DNA of 49,701 bases, from the NCBI GenBank assembly GCA_009692425.1, contig SHZF01000031.1, positions 1-49,701 on the forward strand. The letters are read 5' to 3'. The notes below the pieces were generated by a model. The model searched no databases and was not told the origin of the DNA. It saw nothing but the letters and a program-made list of their open reading frames with translations. This document shows, piece by piece, positions 42,036-49,701 of this stretch (positions within the stretch are counted from its first letter, which is position 1; every line of letters begins with the position of its first letter). The position numbers were made by a program, and so were the translations under genes. The stretch comes from Myxococcales bacterium. GTDB taxonomy: Bacteria > Myxococcota_A > UBA9042.

Positions 42036-43424
42036 TCAATTCGACATGCACGCCGCAAACGACGAGCCGCACTCGTTGACGACGCACGGGTTCGAACACG
42101 CGTCGCCCTTGCCCGCGCACTTCGGCGCGCACACCGTCTCGTTGCAGTCGGCAAACGTGTCGAGCAGGCCCAATGCGGCCGGCGTCGCCTGCTGCAGGCA
42201 GCCCCACGTGCACGTCTGCCCCTTGCCGCCGCACCCGGTCGCGCACTGGAACGTCTGCGCACAGTTCTTGCTGCCCGCCCCGCCGCCATAGCACGCAGCC
42301 ATCTCGGCGATGCACGACTCGGTCTTGGGCTTGGTGTTGCCGCACCCGATCATGGCGGCGACCGACTTCTGCGCCACCGGAGCCGCGTTGGCAAAGCAGA
42401 ATACGCCGACGCTGAGCAGCTTGTTCTGGTACTTGACGGCGCAATCCATCGTCGCTGCGCAAGACTGCGCGCCGGACTTTGCATTCGAGATGCACCCCAG
42501 GAACTGGTTGACGCAGTACGTGCCCACGCAACTCTCCAGACACGAATTCGTGGTCGCACCCGCACACTTCGGCACACACACGGCTTGCTCGCAGTCCTTG
42601 AGCGGCCCGTACACGGCCTGGGCCCAGGCCGAACCGAGCCCGTACACCGTGTTGAGGCACTGGGCCGTCGGCGCGTTGGGGCACTGCTCCTGCTGGAATT
42701 GGTACATGCTCAGGCAATCGCCGATCGCGCCGCTGAAGATGTCCGCACCTGACGGGAACGTGATGTCGTAGCCCTGCCAGTCGGGACTGCCGTCACCAGC
42801 CGGCACGTCGGGCGCGGGCACGTCGGGTTTCGCAACGTCGGACTTCGGAACATCGGAGACGCCGAGGTCTGGCGGCGGCGCGTCGAATCCGCCGGAGTCA
42901 GGAATCCCCGTGTCGAGCGGAGCCGAGTCGAGGCTGCCGCTGTCGATACTGCCGCTGTCGATACTGCCGCTGTCGATACTGCCGCTGTCGATGCTGGCGT
43001 TGTCGAAGTCGCCGCTGTCGAACACGCCGCTGTCGAACACGCCGCTGTCGAACACGCCGCTGTCGAACACGCCACTGTCGAACACGCCACTGTCGAACAC
43101 GCCACTGTCGAACACGCCACTGTCGAGTGGGGCGGCGTCCAGTACGACGGCGTCGAGTACGACATCGGCCGCCCCTGCATCGACGGCGCCGACATCGACG
43201 TCAACGCCGGTCGGGGGTTTCCACGTGTCCCATTGCACGAAACTGTCGACGCTCGCGGCGCCGGCGTCGGACCCGCTGGGGGCGCGCACCGATTGCCGTT
43301 GACCCGAAGCGATCGCGACAGGCAAACCCTCGCCGCCGCGGGCGTCCCAATCCGTGCACGCCGCCGCCCCTGCCGCAAGCACGGCGAGGGCGCACGCGCG
43401 CTCGGCAAGAAAATGTCTTGTCAT
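42036..43424 (-). CDS. Lipoprotein with 15-bp-repeat stalk and Cys-rich body
   Basis: The start is ATG 43424; 462 residues. The signal peptide ends in AAAC (Cys about 23). The stalk (about 25-205) includes a run of FDSGV units (seven) and a run of IDSGS units (four), encoded by a 15-bp tandem repeat. The rest (about 230-462) holds about 26 Cys in spaced pairs (CLSMYQFQQEQC, CEQAVCVPKCAG, CLESCVGTYC, CGNTKPKTESC, CATGCGGKGQTC, CSNPCVVNECG). No family is recognised, but the Cys spacing suggests repeated disulphide-bonded helical units. A ribosome site is not clear. It is the last gene of the minus-strand block that begins with cysS, 13 bases after the S30AE-like gene. Confidence 0.75.
   Translation of the reverse strand: MTRHFLAERACALAVLAAGAAACTDWDARGGEGLPVAIASGQRQSVRAPSGSDAGAASVDSFVQWDTWKPPTGVDVDVGAVDAGAADVVLDAVVLDAAPLDSGVFDSGVFDSGVFDSGVFDSGVFDSGVFDSGVFDSGDFDNASIDSGSIDSGSIDSGSIDSGSLDSAPLDTGIPDSGGFDAPPPDLGVSDVPKSDVAKPDVPAPDVPAGDGSPDWQGYDITFPSGADIFSGAIGDCLSMYQFQQEQCPNAPTAQCLNTVYGLGSAWAQAVYGPLKDCEQAVCVPKCAGATTNSCLESCVGTYCVNQFLGCISNAKSGAQSCAATMDCAVKYQNKLLSVGVFCFANAAPVAQKSVAAMIGCGNTKPKTESCIAEMAACYGGGAGSKNCAQTFQCATGCGGKGQTCTWGCLQQATPAALGLLDTFADCNETVCAPKCAGKGDACSNPCVVNECGSSFAACMSN
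42937..43125. repeat. 15-bp tandem repeats in two blocks
   Basis: The first block (about 42937-43000) has units close to ccgctgtcgatactg and the second (about 43005-43125) units close to ccgctgtcgaacacg, seven copies, with the later copies changed to cca. On the minus strand they encode Asp-Ser-Gly-Ser-Ile and Phe-Asp-Ser-Gly-Val. Two transitional units join the blocks. The period keeps frame. Confidence 0.9.
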
Positions 43425-43437
43425 TAAGGAATTGTCG

Positions 43438-43788
43438 CTAGAACGAGCTCGGAATCTTGATCGTACCGCTGCCGCGCCGCTGCCGGTCGCGCCCGGTGCG
43501 CTGCTCGCGAATGTGCTCGAACTGCCGCGTCAGCTTGTCCGCCGCCGCATCGACCGCCTTGAGTACCGTCTCGTCGGTGCCGTACGACACCAGTTCCGGC
43601 GTGCCGTGCAAGGTGAGCGTGCAGCCGTAGCCGACCGGCAGCGATTCCAACGCCGCCCGCGCGTTCAGGGGCTTGCCCCAGCGCTGTTCCAGTTTTTCGA
43701 TCTTCTTGCCGATGTGCTTGAGCACCAACGCATCCTCTTCGAGGTTGCGCCCGTCCGGTCCCGGCCTCGACATCACCGTCAATTGCAT
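43438..43788 (-). CDS. S30AE (HPF/RaiA)-like ribosome-associated protein
   Basis: From ATG 43788 (GGAGG seven bases upstream) the protein has 116 residues. It has a beta-strand (MQLTVMSRPG), a basic helix (LVLKHIGKKIEKLEQRWG), strands including YGCTLTLHGTPELVSYGTDE and a last helix KAVDAAADKLTRQFEHIREQR, the layout of the S30AE/HPF fold that dimerises or silences ribosomes in starvation. The basic C-terminal tail (RTGRDRQRRGSGTIK) would contact rRNA. It is shorter and more divergent than typical HPF, so the function is inferred. The gap of 158 bases to korB and 13 to the next gene suggest it has its own expression. Confidence 0.6.
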   Translation of the reverse strand: MQLTVMSRPGPDGRNLEEDALVLKHIGKKIEKLEQRWGKPLNARAALESLPVGYGCTLTLHGTPELVSYGTDETVLKAVDAAADKLTRQFEHIREQRTGRDRQRRGSGTIKIPSSF

Positions 43789-43946
43789 GGACTGCCTCCG
43801 TACGCGCCCGCCATGAAGGGCACGCTGTGGGTGGAGAGGAAATCGGCCTTCGCCATGCACCTAGGATAGCGCGTCCAACGGCGAGCGCCATCCCTTTCGC
43901 ATCGCGGGGAAATCGGGTGTGTGTTCGGGGCAGGATTCGCTCGGCG

Positions 43947-44978
43947 CTACGCTACGGTCCAAGTCTTCGAGCCGTCGAGCAGGCGCTGCAGGTCAGGCTT
44001 CTTCGTCCTCTGCACGGCCTCGACTTGGGCGTTGACCAGTTGGTCGTAAACGGGCCGCGTCACCGCGCGGAAAAGCCCGATCGGCACCGGAAACTCCGGC
44101 CACTCCATGCGCGACAGCAGGAACGTGCGCGTCGGGTCCTCGTCGTGCGCGTCGTGCACCCACAGGTCGGCCTCGGTCACGCCGTCCGCGCCAATCTTCA
44201 CGACCGTTGGCCGCAGCCCCACGAGCTTGATGCCCTTGTCGCGCGCCGCACCAAAGACCATGGGCTTGCCGTGCTCCAGCATCAACGTGTGGTCCGAACG
44301 GTTCTCCTTGGCGGCGAGGTGCTCCCAGGCGCCGTCGTTGAAGATGTTGCAGTTCTGCAGGATTTCGACGAACGCCGTGCCCACGTGCGCCGCCGCCGCC
44401 GCGAACACATCGGCCGACCCCTTCGCGTCCACGTCGATGCAGCGCGCCACGAAGCTCGCCTCGGCGCCGATCGCGAGAGACACCGCGCGGAACGGCGTCT
44501 CGACCGTGCCGAACGGCGAACTCTTCGTTTTCTTGCCCAGTTCTGAAGTGGGCGAGTACTGCCCCTTCGTCAGCCCGTAGATGCGGTTGTTGAAAAGCAA
44601 CACCTTGATGTCGACGTTGCGGCGGAACAGGTGGATGAAGTGGTTACCGCCGATGCTCAGCGAGTCGCCGTCGCCCGTCGCCATCCACACCTGCAGGTCG
44701 GGCCGCACGACCTTGAGGCCCGTCGCAATGGCCGGTGCGCGCCCGTGGATGCCGTGAAAGCCATAGGTCGCCATGTAGTACGGAAACCGCGACGAGCAGC
44801 CGATGCCGGCCACCGTCGCGATCTGGTGCGGCGGCACGCCCTGCTTGGCGAGCGCGCGCTGGACATTGGCGAGGATCGAGTAGTCGCCGCAGCCTGGGCA
44901 CCAGCGCACGTCCTGGTCGCTGGAGAAGTCCTTGGCCTTGTACGCGATTGGGGCGGTCTCCGGGGCGAGGGTGCTCAT
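43947..44978 (-). CDS. korB: 2-oxoacid:ferredoxin oxidoreductase, beta subunit
   Basis: The protein has 343 residues from ATG 44978; AGGAG lies six bases before this ATG, but would directly abut an earlier ATG at 44984. The TPP-binding beta subunit has the WCPGCGD motif near residue 27 (Cys pair for the Fe-S cluster), GIGCSSRFPYYM, GRAPAIATGLK and the TPP/Mg motif GDGDSLSIGGN to NN near 95-125. The terminal half is normal. With korA (45041-46948, 62 bases upstream) it forms the two-subunit enzyme that oxidises 2-oxoglutarate or another 2-oxoacid to the acyl-CoA and reduces ferredoxin. The substrate cannot be fixed from sequence here. Confidence 0.92.
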   Translation of the reverse strand: MSTLAPETAPIAYKAKDFSSDQDVRWCPGCGDYSILANVQRALAKQGVPPHQIATVAGIGCSSRFPYYMATYGFHGIHGRAPAIATGLKVVRPDLQVWMATGDGDSLSIGGNHFIHLFRRNVDIKVLLFNNRIYGLTKGQYSPTSELGKKTKSSPFGTVETPFRAVSLAIGAEASFVARCIDVDAKGSADVFAAAAAHVGTAFVEILQNCNIFNDGAWEHLAAKENRSDHTLMLEHGKPMVFGAARDKGIKLVGLRPTVVKIGADGVTEADLWVHDAHDEDPTRTFLLSRMEWPEFPVPIGLFRAVTRPVYDQLVNAQVEAVQRTKKPDLQRLLDGSKTWTVA

Positions 44979-45040
44979 GTTCATCTCCTAGGCGGAAGGC
45001 TCGTGGGTCATAGACGCAACGGTGGCGGGCGTGGCGGCGA

Positions 45041-46948
45041 TCAGTGCGGCAACTGGTCGAGGATCGCGTCGGTCAGTTCGGCTACGCTGATCGGCTGGCC
45101 GTTGATGCGGTTGAAGCCTTGCGCATCGACCAGGTACGTGGCGCGCACGAGCTTGATCAGTTGGCCATTGTTGATTTCCGGCACGAGCACCCGGCGGAAG
45201 CCGGCCAGCACCGCACCAAGGTCCGGCGGCAGCGGATTCAGCCAGCGCACATGGGCATGGCTCACCGCGCGGCCCTGGGCCCGCAGCGTCTGCACGGCCG
45301 TCACGCACGCGCCCCACGGCGAGCCCCAACTCAGCACGAGCACGTCGCCGGTGCGGTCGCCGATCACCTCCGTCGGCGGCATTTCTTGGGTGACCGCATC
45401 GACCTTGGCCTGGCGCGTCTTGACCATGTGGTGGTGGTTTGCGGCGTCGTACGAGATGTGGCCGGTGCTGTCCCACTTCTCGATGCCGCCGAGCCGGTGC
45501 TCGAGGCCCGGCGTGCCGAGGTACAGCCATGGCCGCGCCAGAGTGACTGCCTCGCGCTGGTACGGCAGCACGGGGCCGTCGCCGAAGTGCGCGCGATCCT
45601 TGACGAGCCGCACCGGGATTGGCGGCAGATCGTCGACGTTCGGAATGCGCCACGGCTCCGCACCGTTCGCGATGCTCCCGTCGGTCAGCAGTATCACGGG
45701 CACCATGTACTTCAGCGCCACGCGGCACGCCTCGAACGCGCACTCGAACGAATCGGCCGGGCTGCGCGCGGCGATCACGGGCAGCGGGCACTCGCCGTTG
45801 CGACCATAGATCGCCTGGAGCAGGTCGGCCTGCTCGGTCTTCGTCGGCAGGCCGGTCGAAGGCCCGCCGCGCTGCACGTCGAGAATGACGAGCGGCAGTT
45901 CGGTCATCACGGCCAGTCCGATCGCTTCAGCCTTGAGGCAGACGCCTGGACCCGACGTGCCGGTGATTGCGAGCCAATTGCCGAACGAGGCGCCGATCGC
46001 CGAACACACCGCGGCGATCTCGTCTTCGGCCTGCATCGTGCGCACGCCGAACTCCTTGTACAGGCTCAACTGATGCAACACGTCGGAGGCGGGCGTGATG
46101 GGATACCCCGAGTAGTACAGGCCAAGTCCCGCCTTCTGCGCCGCCGCCACAAAGCCGAGCGCGACGCCCTCGTTGCCCGTCAGGCTGCGGTACTTGCCCG
46201 GTGCAATCTTGGCGGCGGGCACATGGTAGCGCACGCGGAACTGGTCGGTGTTCTCGCCGTAGTCCCAACCGGCACGAAACACCTTGATGTTCGCATCCTT
46301 GAGCAGCGGCTTGCTGGCGAACTTCTTCTCGATGTCGTCTTCGACCAACTGCGGCTGCCGCTCATAGAGCCAGAACACGAGGCCCAAGGCGAAGTAGTTC
46401 TTGCAGCGCTCGACTTCCTTGGCGCTCAGGCCCATGCCGATCAGCGCGTCGTTCGTCAGGCGCGCGAGGTCGACGCGGAAGACTTGCCAGTCGGCGAGCG
46501 AGCCGTCGTCGAGGGGGTTGCGCTCGTAGCCCGCCATCTTCAGGTTCTTCGCCGTGAACGCGTCGGCGTTGGCGATCAGCATGCCATGTTCTTTCAGCCA
46601 CTTTTGGTTTGACGCGAGCGCCGCCGGGTTCATCACCACCAACACGTCGCACAGGTCGCCGGGCGTGAAGATGTCCGACGAGGCGAAGTGGAGTTGGAAG
46701 CCCGACACGCCCGCCAGCGTGCCCGCCGGAGCGCGAATCTCGGCAGGAAAATCGGGGAATGTCGCCGTGTCGTTGCCGGCCAGCGCCGACGCCTGGGTGA
46801 ACTGGGTCCCCGTCAACTGGATGCCATCACCGGAGTCGCCAGCGAAGCGGATGACCACGTCGGTCAGCGTCTCGCTGGGCTTCGTGCTGCGGAAGGCGAT
46901 CGGCGCACCGTGCGGTGCGGGGGCGGACGTGTGCAGTTGTTCGGACAT
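45041..46948 (-). CDS. korA: 2-oxoacid:ferredoxin oxidoreductase, alpha subunit (gamma-alpha fusion)
   Basis: The start is ATG 46948 after GAGG (five-base spacing); 635 residues. The N-terminal gamma domain (about 28-215) starts with [16 protein letters not shown] and includes [18 protein letters not shown]. The alpha part (about 240-500) has [15 protein letters not shown], the CoA/TPP-side motif, and [17 protein letters not shown] and [17 protein letters not shown]. The C-terminal domain (about 515-635) ends with the usual [29 protein letters not shown]. The fused gamma-alpha layout fits KorA-type 2-oxoacid oxidoreductases. No ferredoxin or delta-subunit gene is adjacent, so the electron carrier is encoded elsewhere. 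korB follows after 56 to 62 bases. Confidence 0.93.
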   Translation of the reverse strand: MSEQLHTSAPAPHGAPIAFRSTKPSETLTDVVIRFAGDSGDGIQLTGTQFTQASALAGNDTATFPDFPAEIRAPAGTLAGVSGFQLHFASSDIFTPGDLCDVLVVMNPAALASNQKWLKEHGMLIANADAFTAKNLKMAGYERNPLDDGSLADWQVFRVDLARLTNDALIGMGLSAKEVERCKNYFALGLVFWLYERQPQLVEDDIEKKFASKPLLKDANIKVFRAGWDYGENTDQFRVRYHVPAAKIAPGKYRSLTGNEGVALGFVAAAQKAGLGLYYSGYPITPASDVLHQLSLYKEFGVRTMQAEDEIAAVCSAIGASFGNWLAITGTSGPGVCLKAEAIGLAVMTELPLVILDVQRGGPSTGLPTKTEQADLLQAIYGRNGECPLPVIAARSPADSFECAFEACRVALKYMVPVILLTDGSIANGAEPWRIPNVDDLPPIPVRLVKDRAHFGDGPVLPYQREAVTLARPWLYLGTPGLEHRLGGIEKWDSTGHISYDAANHHHMVKTRQAKVDAVTQEMPPTEVIGDRTGDVLVLSWGSPWGACVTAVQTLRAQGRAVSHAHVRWLNPLPPDLGAVLAGFRRVLVPEINNGQLIKLVRATYLVDAQGFNRINGQPISVAELTDAILDQLPH

Positions 46949-47038
46949 GACAACCTCAGCCGCTGGCCGCGCGGCAGTGCTGGTCTGGGTGGGCGAGATT
47001 GCGGCGCAAGGCGATGCTAGATCCCTCGTGCGCCGCGA

Positions 47039-47263
47039 CTACTTGGGGGCCTCGGACTCTGGCGCTCCTTGTTCGCGGGCGATCGCCTTGCGGCGCTTGT
47101 TCAGTCGCACGGCGACGGGGCCGGCACCCGCTCCGCCCGCGGACTTGGCGCTCACCGCCGTAAGGTCGGTCTTGTGGGCGCGCAGCAGGGCCGCCGCCAC
47201 GCCGATGTACAGCGCGAGGAAGAAAACGAGCACGAGCAACTCTCGAAAAAATTCCTGATCCAC
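47039..47263 (-). CDS. Small membrane protein between cysS and korA
   Basis: The start is GTG 47263, seven bases after AGGAG, which supports this choice; 74 residues. One hydrophobic segment near the N-terminus (LLVLVFFLALYIGVAAALL, about residues 9-27) is followed by a polar, basic tail (RLNKRRKAIAREQG). It lies 90 bases after cysS and 90 bases before korA on the same strand, with no recognisable family. A single-pass or amphipathic membrane protein is likely; function unknown. Confidence 0.55.
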   Translation of the reverse strand: MDQEFFRELLVLVFFLALYIGVAAALLRAHKTDLTAVSAKSAGGAGAGPVAVRLNKRRKAIAREQGAPESEAPK

Positions 47264-47353
47264 CGTCTCACTCCTGATGCCGGCCCGTGGGGCGCGGCGC
47301 GGAAGGGTCGTCGAATCCGACGACGCTGTCGAATGTCACGTCCGGGTCTTGCG

Positions 47354-48883
47354 TCAGCCCACTACGACCGCCTGCTCTGTCGGCGGCGATGCGTCGATCA
47401 GCACGGGCCGCCACCTTGTGCCCTCGCGGGCGTCGCGCACTTCGACGCCGAGGGCGAGCAGGTCGCCGCGCAGTCCGTCGGCACGTGCCCATTCCTGGGT
47501 CAGGCGCGCGTGCGTGCGCTCGGCGACCAGTTCCTCGACATGGGCGCGCTCCGGGCTCCCGGCGGGGAAGCGGCGTTGCCGAACGCCGTCGACGATCGAG
47601 TCCACCACGGTGACGGGATCATGCTGGAACAGGCCCAACGTCGTTGCACACGCGCGCACAAACCCACGCACTTGCGCGATCACGCCACCGGCACCTGCCG
47701 CCTTGGGGCGCTCCAGCGCGGCCCCCAATGCCGTGATCGGTTCCGACAGGGCGGCCAGCGCGCGGGGTGTGTTCACGTCGTCGAGCAGGGCCTCTTCGAA
47801 CTCGGCCCGCGCCGTCGCGATCAAGGGCAGTTCCGCTGCGGTCGCGGGCGGGGCGGTCGTGGCCTGGGCCATCCAGGCATCGGCGGCCGCGAGCTTTTCG
47901 TATACGGCGAGCACGCGGCGATTCGCCTCATCCAGCGCGCGGTCGCTGAAGTTGAGCGGATGCAGGTAGTGCGCCGTCAAGAGGAAATAGCGCAACGTCT
48001 GCGGGTGGAAGCGCGCCAGGACGTCGCGGATCGTAAAGAAATTCCCAAGCGATTTCGACATTTTCTCGGCGTCGATCGTCAGAAATGCCAGGTGCATCCA
48101 GCGCGCCGCGAATGGCGCTCCGGTGGCCGCGCGCGACTGGGCGACCTCATTTTCGTGGTGCGGAAAAACGAGGTCCCTGCCGCCGCCGTGCAGATCGAAG
48201 TGGGTGCCGAGGTGCGTGTGCGCCATGGCCGAGCACTCGATGTGCCAGCCCGGTCGACCACGGCCCCAGGGCGATTCCCACCACGGTTCTCCGGGCTTGG
48301 CAGACTTCCACAGGGCGAAATCCGCCGGACTGCGCTTGCGGGCATCGGCGGCGACGCGCTCTGAGCCACCTTCCTGGTTGTCGTCGCCCGTGCGCCGGCT
48401 GAGCGCACCGTAGGCTTCGAACGACGCGACGTCGAAATACACGTCCTGGCCCGTGCCGTGCTCGCCCTCCACCGCATAGCCGTGGCCGCGCCCGACGATT
48501 TCGCCGATCAAAGCAACGATCTCCGCCATGTGCGTGGTCACGCGGGGCTCGATCTCAGGCGGCTGGCAGTCGAGCCGGGCCATGTCGGCGTGAAAGGCCT
48601 CGATGAAGCGCTCGGTCAGCGCGAACACGTCCTCGCCGTTCTCGTTGGCGCGCCGGATGATCTTGTCGTCGACATCGGTGAAGTTGCGCACATACGTCAG
48701 GTCATAGCCGAGCCGGCGCAACAGGCGCTGCACGACGTCGAAGAACACGTAGACGCGCGCATGGCCGACGTGGCTGTAGTCATAGACGGTGACGCCGCAG
48801 ACGTACAGGCCGACCTTGGGCGGGTGCAGCGGGGCGAACACCTCCTTCTGGCGGGTCAGCGTGTTGGTGAGACGGAGTGGCAC
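47354..48883 (-). CDS. cysS: Cysteinyl-tRNA synthetase
   Basis: From GTG 48883 (GAGGG five bases upstream) the protein has 509 residues. This class I synthetase charges tRNA-Cys. The zinc-site Cys is in YVCGVTVYDYSHVGHAR (about residues 27-45), which also holds the HIGH-type HVGH; PGWHIECSAM and FPHHENEVAQ carry the other zinc ligands, and EKMSKSLGNF is the KMSKS loop. The DALR-like helical end is normal, with a short terminal extension. The frame stays open upstream of the start but turns Arg-rich without coding character. It heads a minus-strand run that continues to the small membrane protein and the kor genes. Confidence 0.95.
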   Translation of the reverse strand: MPLRLTNTLTRQKEVFAPLHPPKVGLYVCGVTVYDYSHVGHARVYVFFDVVQRLLRRLGYDLTYVRNFTDVDDKIIRRANENGEDVFALTERFIEAFHADMARLDCQPPEIEPRVTTHMAEIVALIGEIVGRGHGYAVEGEHGTGQDVYFDVASFEAYGALSRRTGDDNQEGGSERVAADARKRSPADFALWKSAKPGEPWWESPWGRGRPGWHIECSAMAHTHLGTHFDLHGGGRDLVFPHHENEVAQSRAATGAPFAARWMHLAFLTIDAEKMSKSLGNFFTIRDVLARFHPQTLRYFLLTAHYLHPLNFSDRALDEANRRVLAVYEKLAAADAWMAQATTAPPATAAELPLIATARAEFEEALLDDVNTPRALAALSEPITALGAALERPKAAGAGGVIAQVRGFVRACATTLGLFQHDPVTVVDSIVDGVRQRRFPAGSPERAHVEELVAERTHARLTQEWARADGLRGDLLALGVEVRDAREGTRWRPVLIDASPPTEQAVVVG

Positions 48884-49228
48884 CAGAACCCTCGGGCAAG
48901 GCGAAAAGGGGGCGAGAGTGTAGCGAGCGGGGCCGTCCGGTTCAAGGCCCGCGAGGCGCCATTGGGCGGCGTTCCTGCGGTTGACAGCCGGACGGGGGCC
49001 GTGCGAAGGTCGGCCCGCCTTCCCTGCCCAAGCCTTGAACATACTGTGCATGTTCCTGAACGGAAACGCACCAAGAACGGAGCAGAAACTGGAATTATCG
49101 CGGTGCCGGAATCGCCAGATTCGGGACAATCCGCGGGGCCGGTCTCTGGACGAACCCAGTGCCGGTCGTTGGAAAACCCCACCGCCGGTCGCGCCCCGAC
49201 CGCTCCCCCGATCTGCCCGGAGCCCCTT
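48884..49228. other. Divergent intergenic region, no gene seen
   Basis: Between cysS (minus) and the right-edge gene (plus) there are 345 bases without a supported gene. Notable parts are a TTGACA near 48978 with no good -10, an inverted repeat at 49037-49055 and a small hairpin near 49111-49124 (gaatc-gcca-gattc). The open frames on both strands are Arg/Ala-rich and not protein-like. Confidence 0.5.
49037..49055. promoter_or_regulatory. Operator-like palindrome before the right-edge gene
   Basis: gaacat-actgtgc-atgttc has perfect 6-bp arms around seven bases. A second, overlapping inverted repeat, ttcc-tgaac-ggaa, follows at 49053-49065. The pair sits about 175 bases before ATG 49229 and about 155 bases before the cysS start. 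It may bind a dimeric regulator; the GAAC/GTTC halves recall LexA-like sites, but spacing does not fit that consensus. Confidence 0.35.
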
Positions 49229-49701
49229 ATGGCCCTCGCCCTGCCGCGCCGCCACAGTCGAGCCGTGCTGCCATCGATCAGCGCGGGCGTCATCGTGGCG
49301 GGAGTCGTGGCGGCGAACTGCTGGACGCTGGCAACCGCCGAGCCAGAGCGAGCGCCCTTGGAGCCCTTGCAGCGCCTCGACGCCTTGCACGAAACGAGCC
49401 ATCGCGACAGTGCGCGTTTGTCGACAACCGCGCAGGCATCGGTGGGCGGCGTCGAAGGCGCAAGGGCCGGTGTGCGGCGGGCCGACGCCGGAAGGGATCC
49501 GCGCGGCGGTGCCGGAACTCCTGTCGCCCGGGGGGGCGATGACGAGGCGGTGCGAGCCCACAAGAGGGCCGGTCTCGCCGACGTGGTGCCACTGGGATTC
49601 GTCGAGGCGCCACTGGGATTCGTCGAGGCGCCACCGGAATTCGTCGAGGCGCCGACCGCACGCCGAACCGTTCACTTGGGCGCGAGCGATGTTGCAGCAC
49701 C
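49229..49701 (+). CDS. Exported protein, N-terminal part (cut by right edge)
   Basis: The frame from ATG 49229 stays open for 157 codons to the window end. A basic start (MALALPRRHSRAVLP) leads into a hydrophobic segment (ISAGVIVAGVVAANCWTLATA, about residues 17-37), so it is exported or membrane-anchored. A helical polar stretch (PLQRLDALHETSHRDSARL) and an Ala/Gly/Arg-rich linker follow. Near residue 120 come three PLGFVEA/PPEFVEA units from a 21-bp tandem repeat, then THLGASDV-like sequence at the edge. No family can be named from this much. A good ribosome site is not obvious (GGAG ten bases before the ATG). Confidence 0.55.
   Translation, partial: MALALPRRHSRAVLPSISAGVIVAGVVAANCWTLATAEPERAPLEPLQRLDALHETSHRDSARLSTTAQASVGGVEGARAGVRRADAGRDPRGGAGTPVARGGDDEAVRAHKRAGLADVVPLGFVEAPLGFVEAPPEFVEAPTARRTVHLGASDVAA
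49589..49651. repeat. 21-bp tandem repeat, three copies
   Basis: Units at 49589-49609, 49610-49630 and 49631-49651 are copies of ccactgggattcgtcgaggcg, the third with a few changes. They encode repeated Pro-Leu-Gly-Phe-Val-Glu-Ala on the plus strand in the right-edge exported protein, and keep frame. Confidence 0.85.

Noticed and set aside
42080-42115. tRNA-like ggttcgaa motif
   Set aside because: It lies inside the Cys-rich lipoprotein gene and no acceptor or anticodon stem can be drawn around it.
41938-42717. Open minus-strand frame across the 3' half of the Cys-rich lipoprotein gene
   Set aside because: It is a shadow of the lipoprotein gene; only its last 20 or so codons, beyond 42036, carry protein-like sequence and are listed as the oxidase remnant.
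47268-47339. Possible 23-codon frame between cysS and the small membrane-protein gene
   Set aside because: It reads acidic and protein-like and its end carries the AGGAG of the next gene, but it is too short and has no clear ribosome site of its own.
48884-49675. N-terminal extension of cysS
   Set aside because: The open frame is Arg/Pro-rich and no synthetase has such an extension; GTG 48883 has a ribosome site and the family's usual start.

Overview
The window is high-GC bacterial DNA with dense genes on both strands, many GTG starts and short gaps. It looks like a myxobacterium-type (Myxococcota/deltaproteobacterial) genome. The evidence is a MYXO-CTERM-like C-terminus (23241-24914), PilZ and Ser/Thr kinase signalling, two zinc-ribbon/membrane proteins with AgmX/PglI-like tails, consensus sigma-54 promoters, and many lipoproteins with a Cys-rich or domain-rich body behind a long Asp/Ala/Pro stalk. 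The assignment rests on protein character only; no rRNA or tRNA gene was seen.

Layout. 1-513: a secreted-protein gene cut by the left edge and a small membrane protein. 559-3117: leuS. 3254-5053: a zinc-ribbon/AgmX-like protein, a possible HepT-like remnant and a DUF1566 protein. 5054-6138: a decayed stretch with a consensus sigma-54 promoter and a lone Asp/Pro-rich stalk. 6119-8956: a PI-PLC-like lipoprotein diverging from a somatomedin-B-like lipoprotein and a CPBP membrane protease. 8972-14646: a lipoprotein, a second zinc-ribbon/AgmX-like protein, tatD, adenosine deaminase and a TPR lipoprotein. 14696-20715: a barrel-like lipoprotein and a 1702-residue Cys-repeat/lamin-tail lipoprotein. 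20755-24914: an ABC-F ATPase, a small membrane protein and the MYXO-CTERM TIG protein. 25037-29439: a PilZ-kinase fusion diverging from holB. 29571-34732: two overlapping Cys-repeat lipoproteins, the first with a TULIP/BPI-like C-terminal half. 34846-39395: a membrane kinase with a helical-repeat region diverging from a Kazal-S74 lipoprotein behind a consensus sigma-54 promoter. 39533-42035: a helical protein, two or three decayed C-terminal gene fragments and a GST-like gene. 42036-48883, all on the minus strand: cysS, a small membrane protein, korA-korB, an S30AE-like protein and a lipoprotein with 15-bp tandem repeats. 49229-49701: a gene cut by the right edge.

How it fits together. Housekeeping genes (leuS, cysS, holB, tatD, add, korAB, ABC-F) are scattered between accessory surface genes. 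The surface set is rich in modules better known from eukaryotic extracellular proteins: somatomedin-B, Kazal, TULIP/BPI, lamin-tail, slime-mould-type Cys repeats and a eukaryote-type PI-PLC. Two near-identical sigma-54 promoters, one before an intact lipoprotein gene and one before a broken one, suggest that part of this set is or was co-regulated. No compact defence or biosynthetic system is evident. The surface-lipoprotein repertoire and the signs of gene decay are the most unusual parts.
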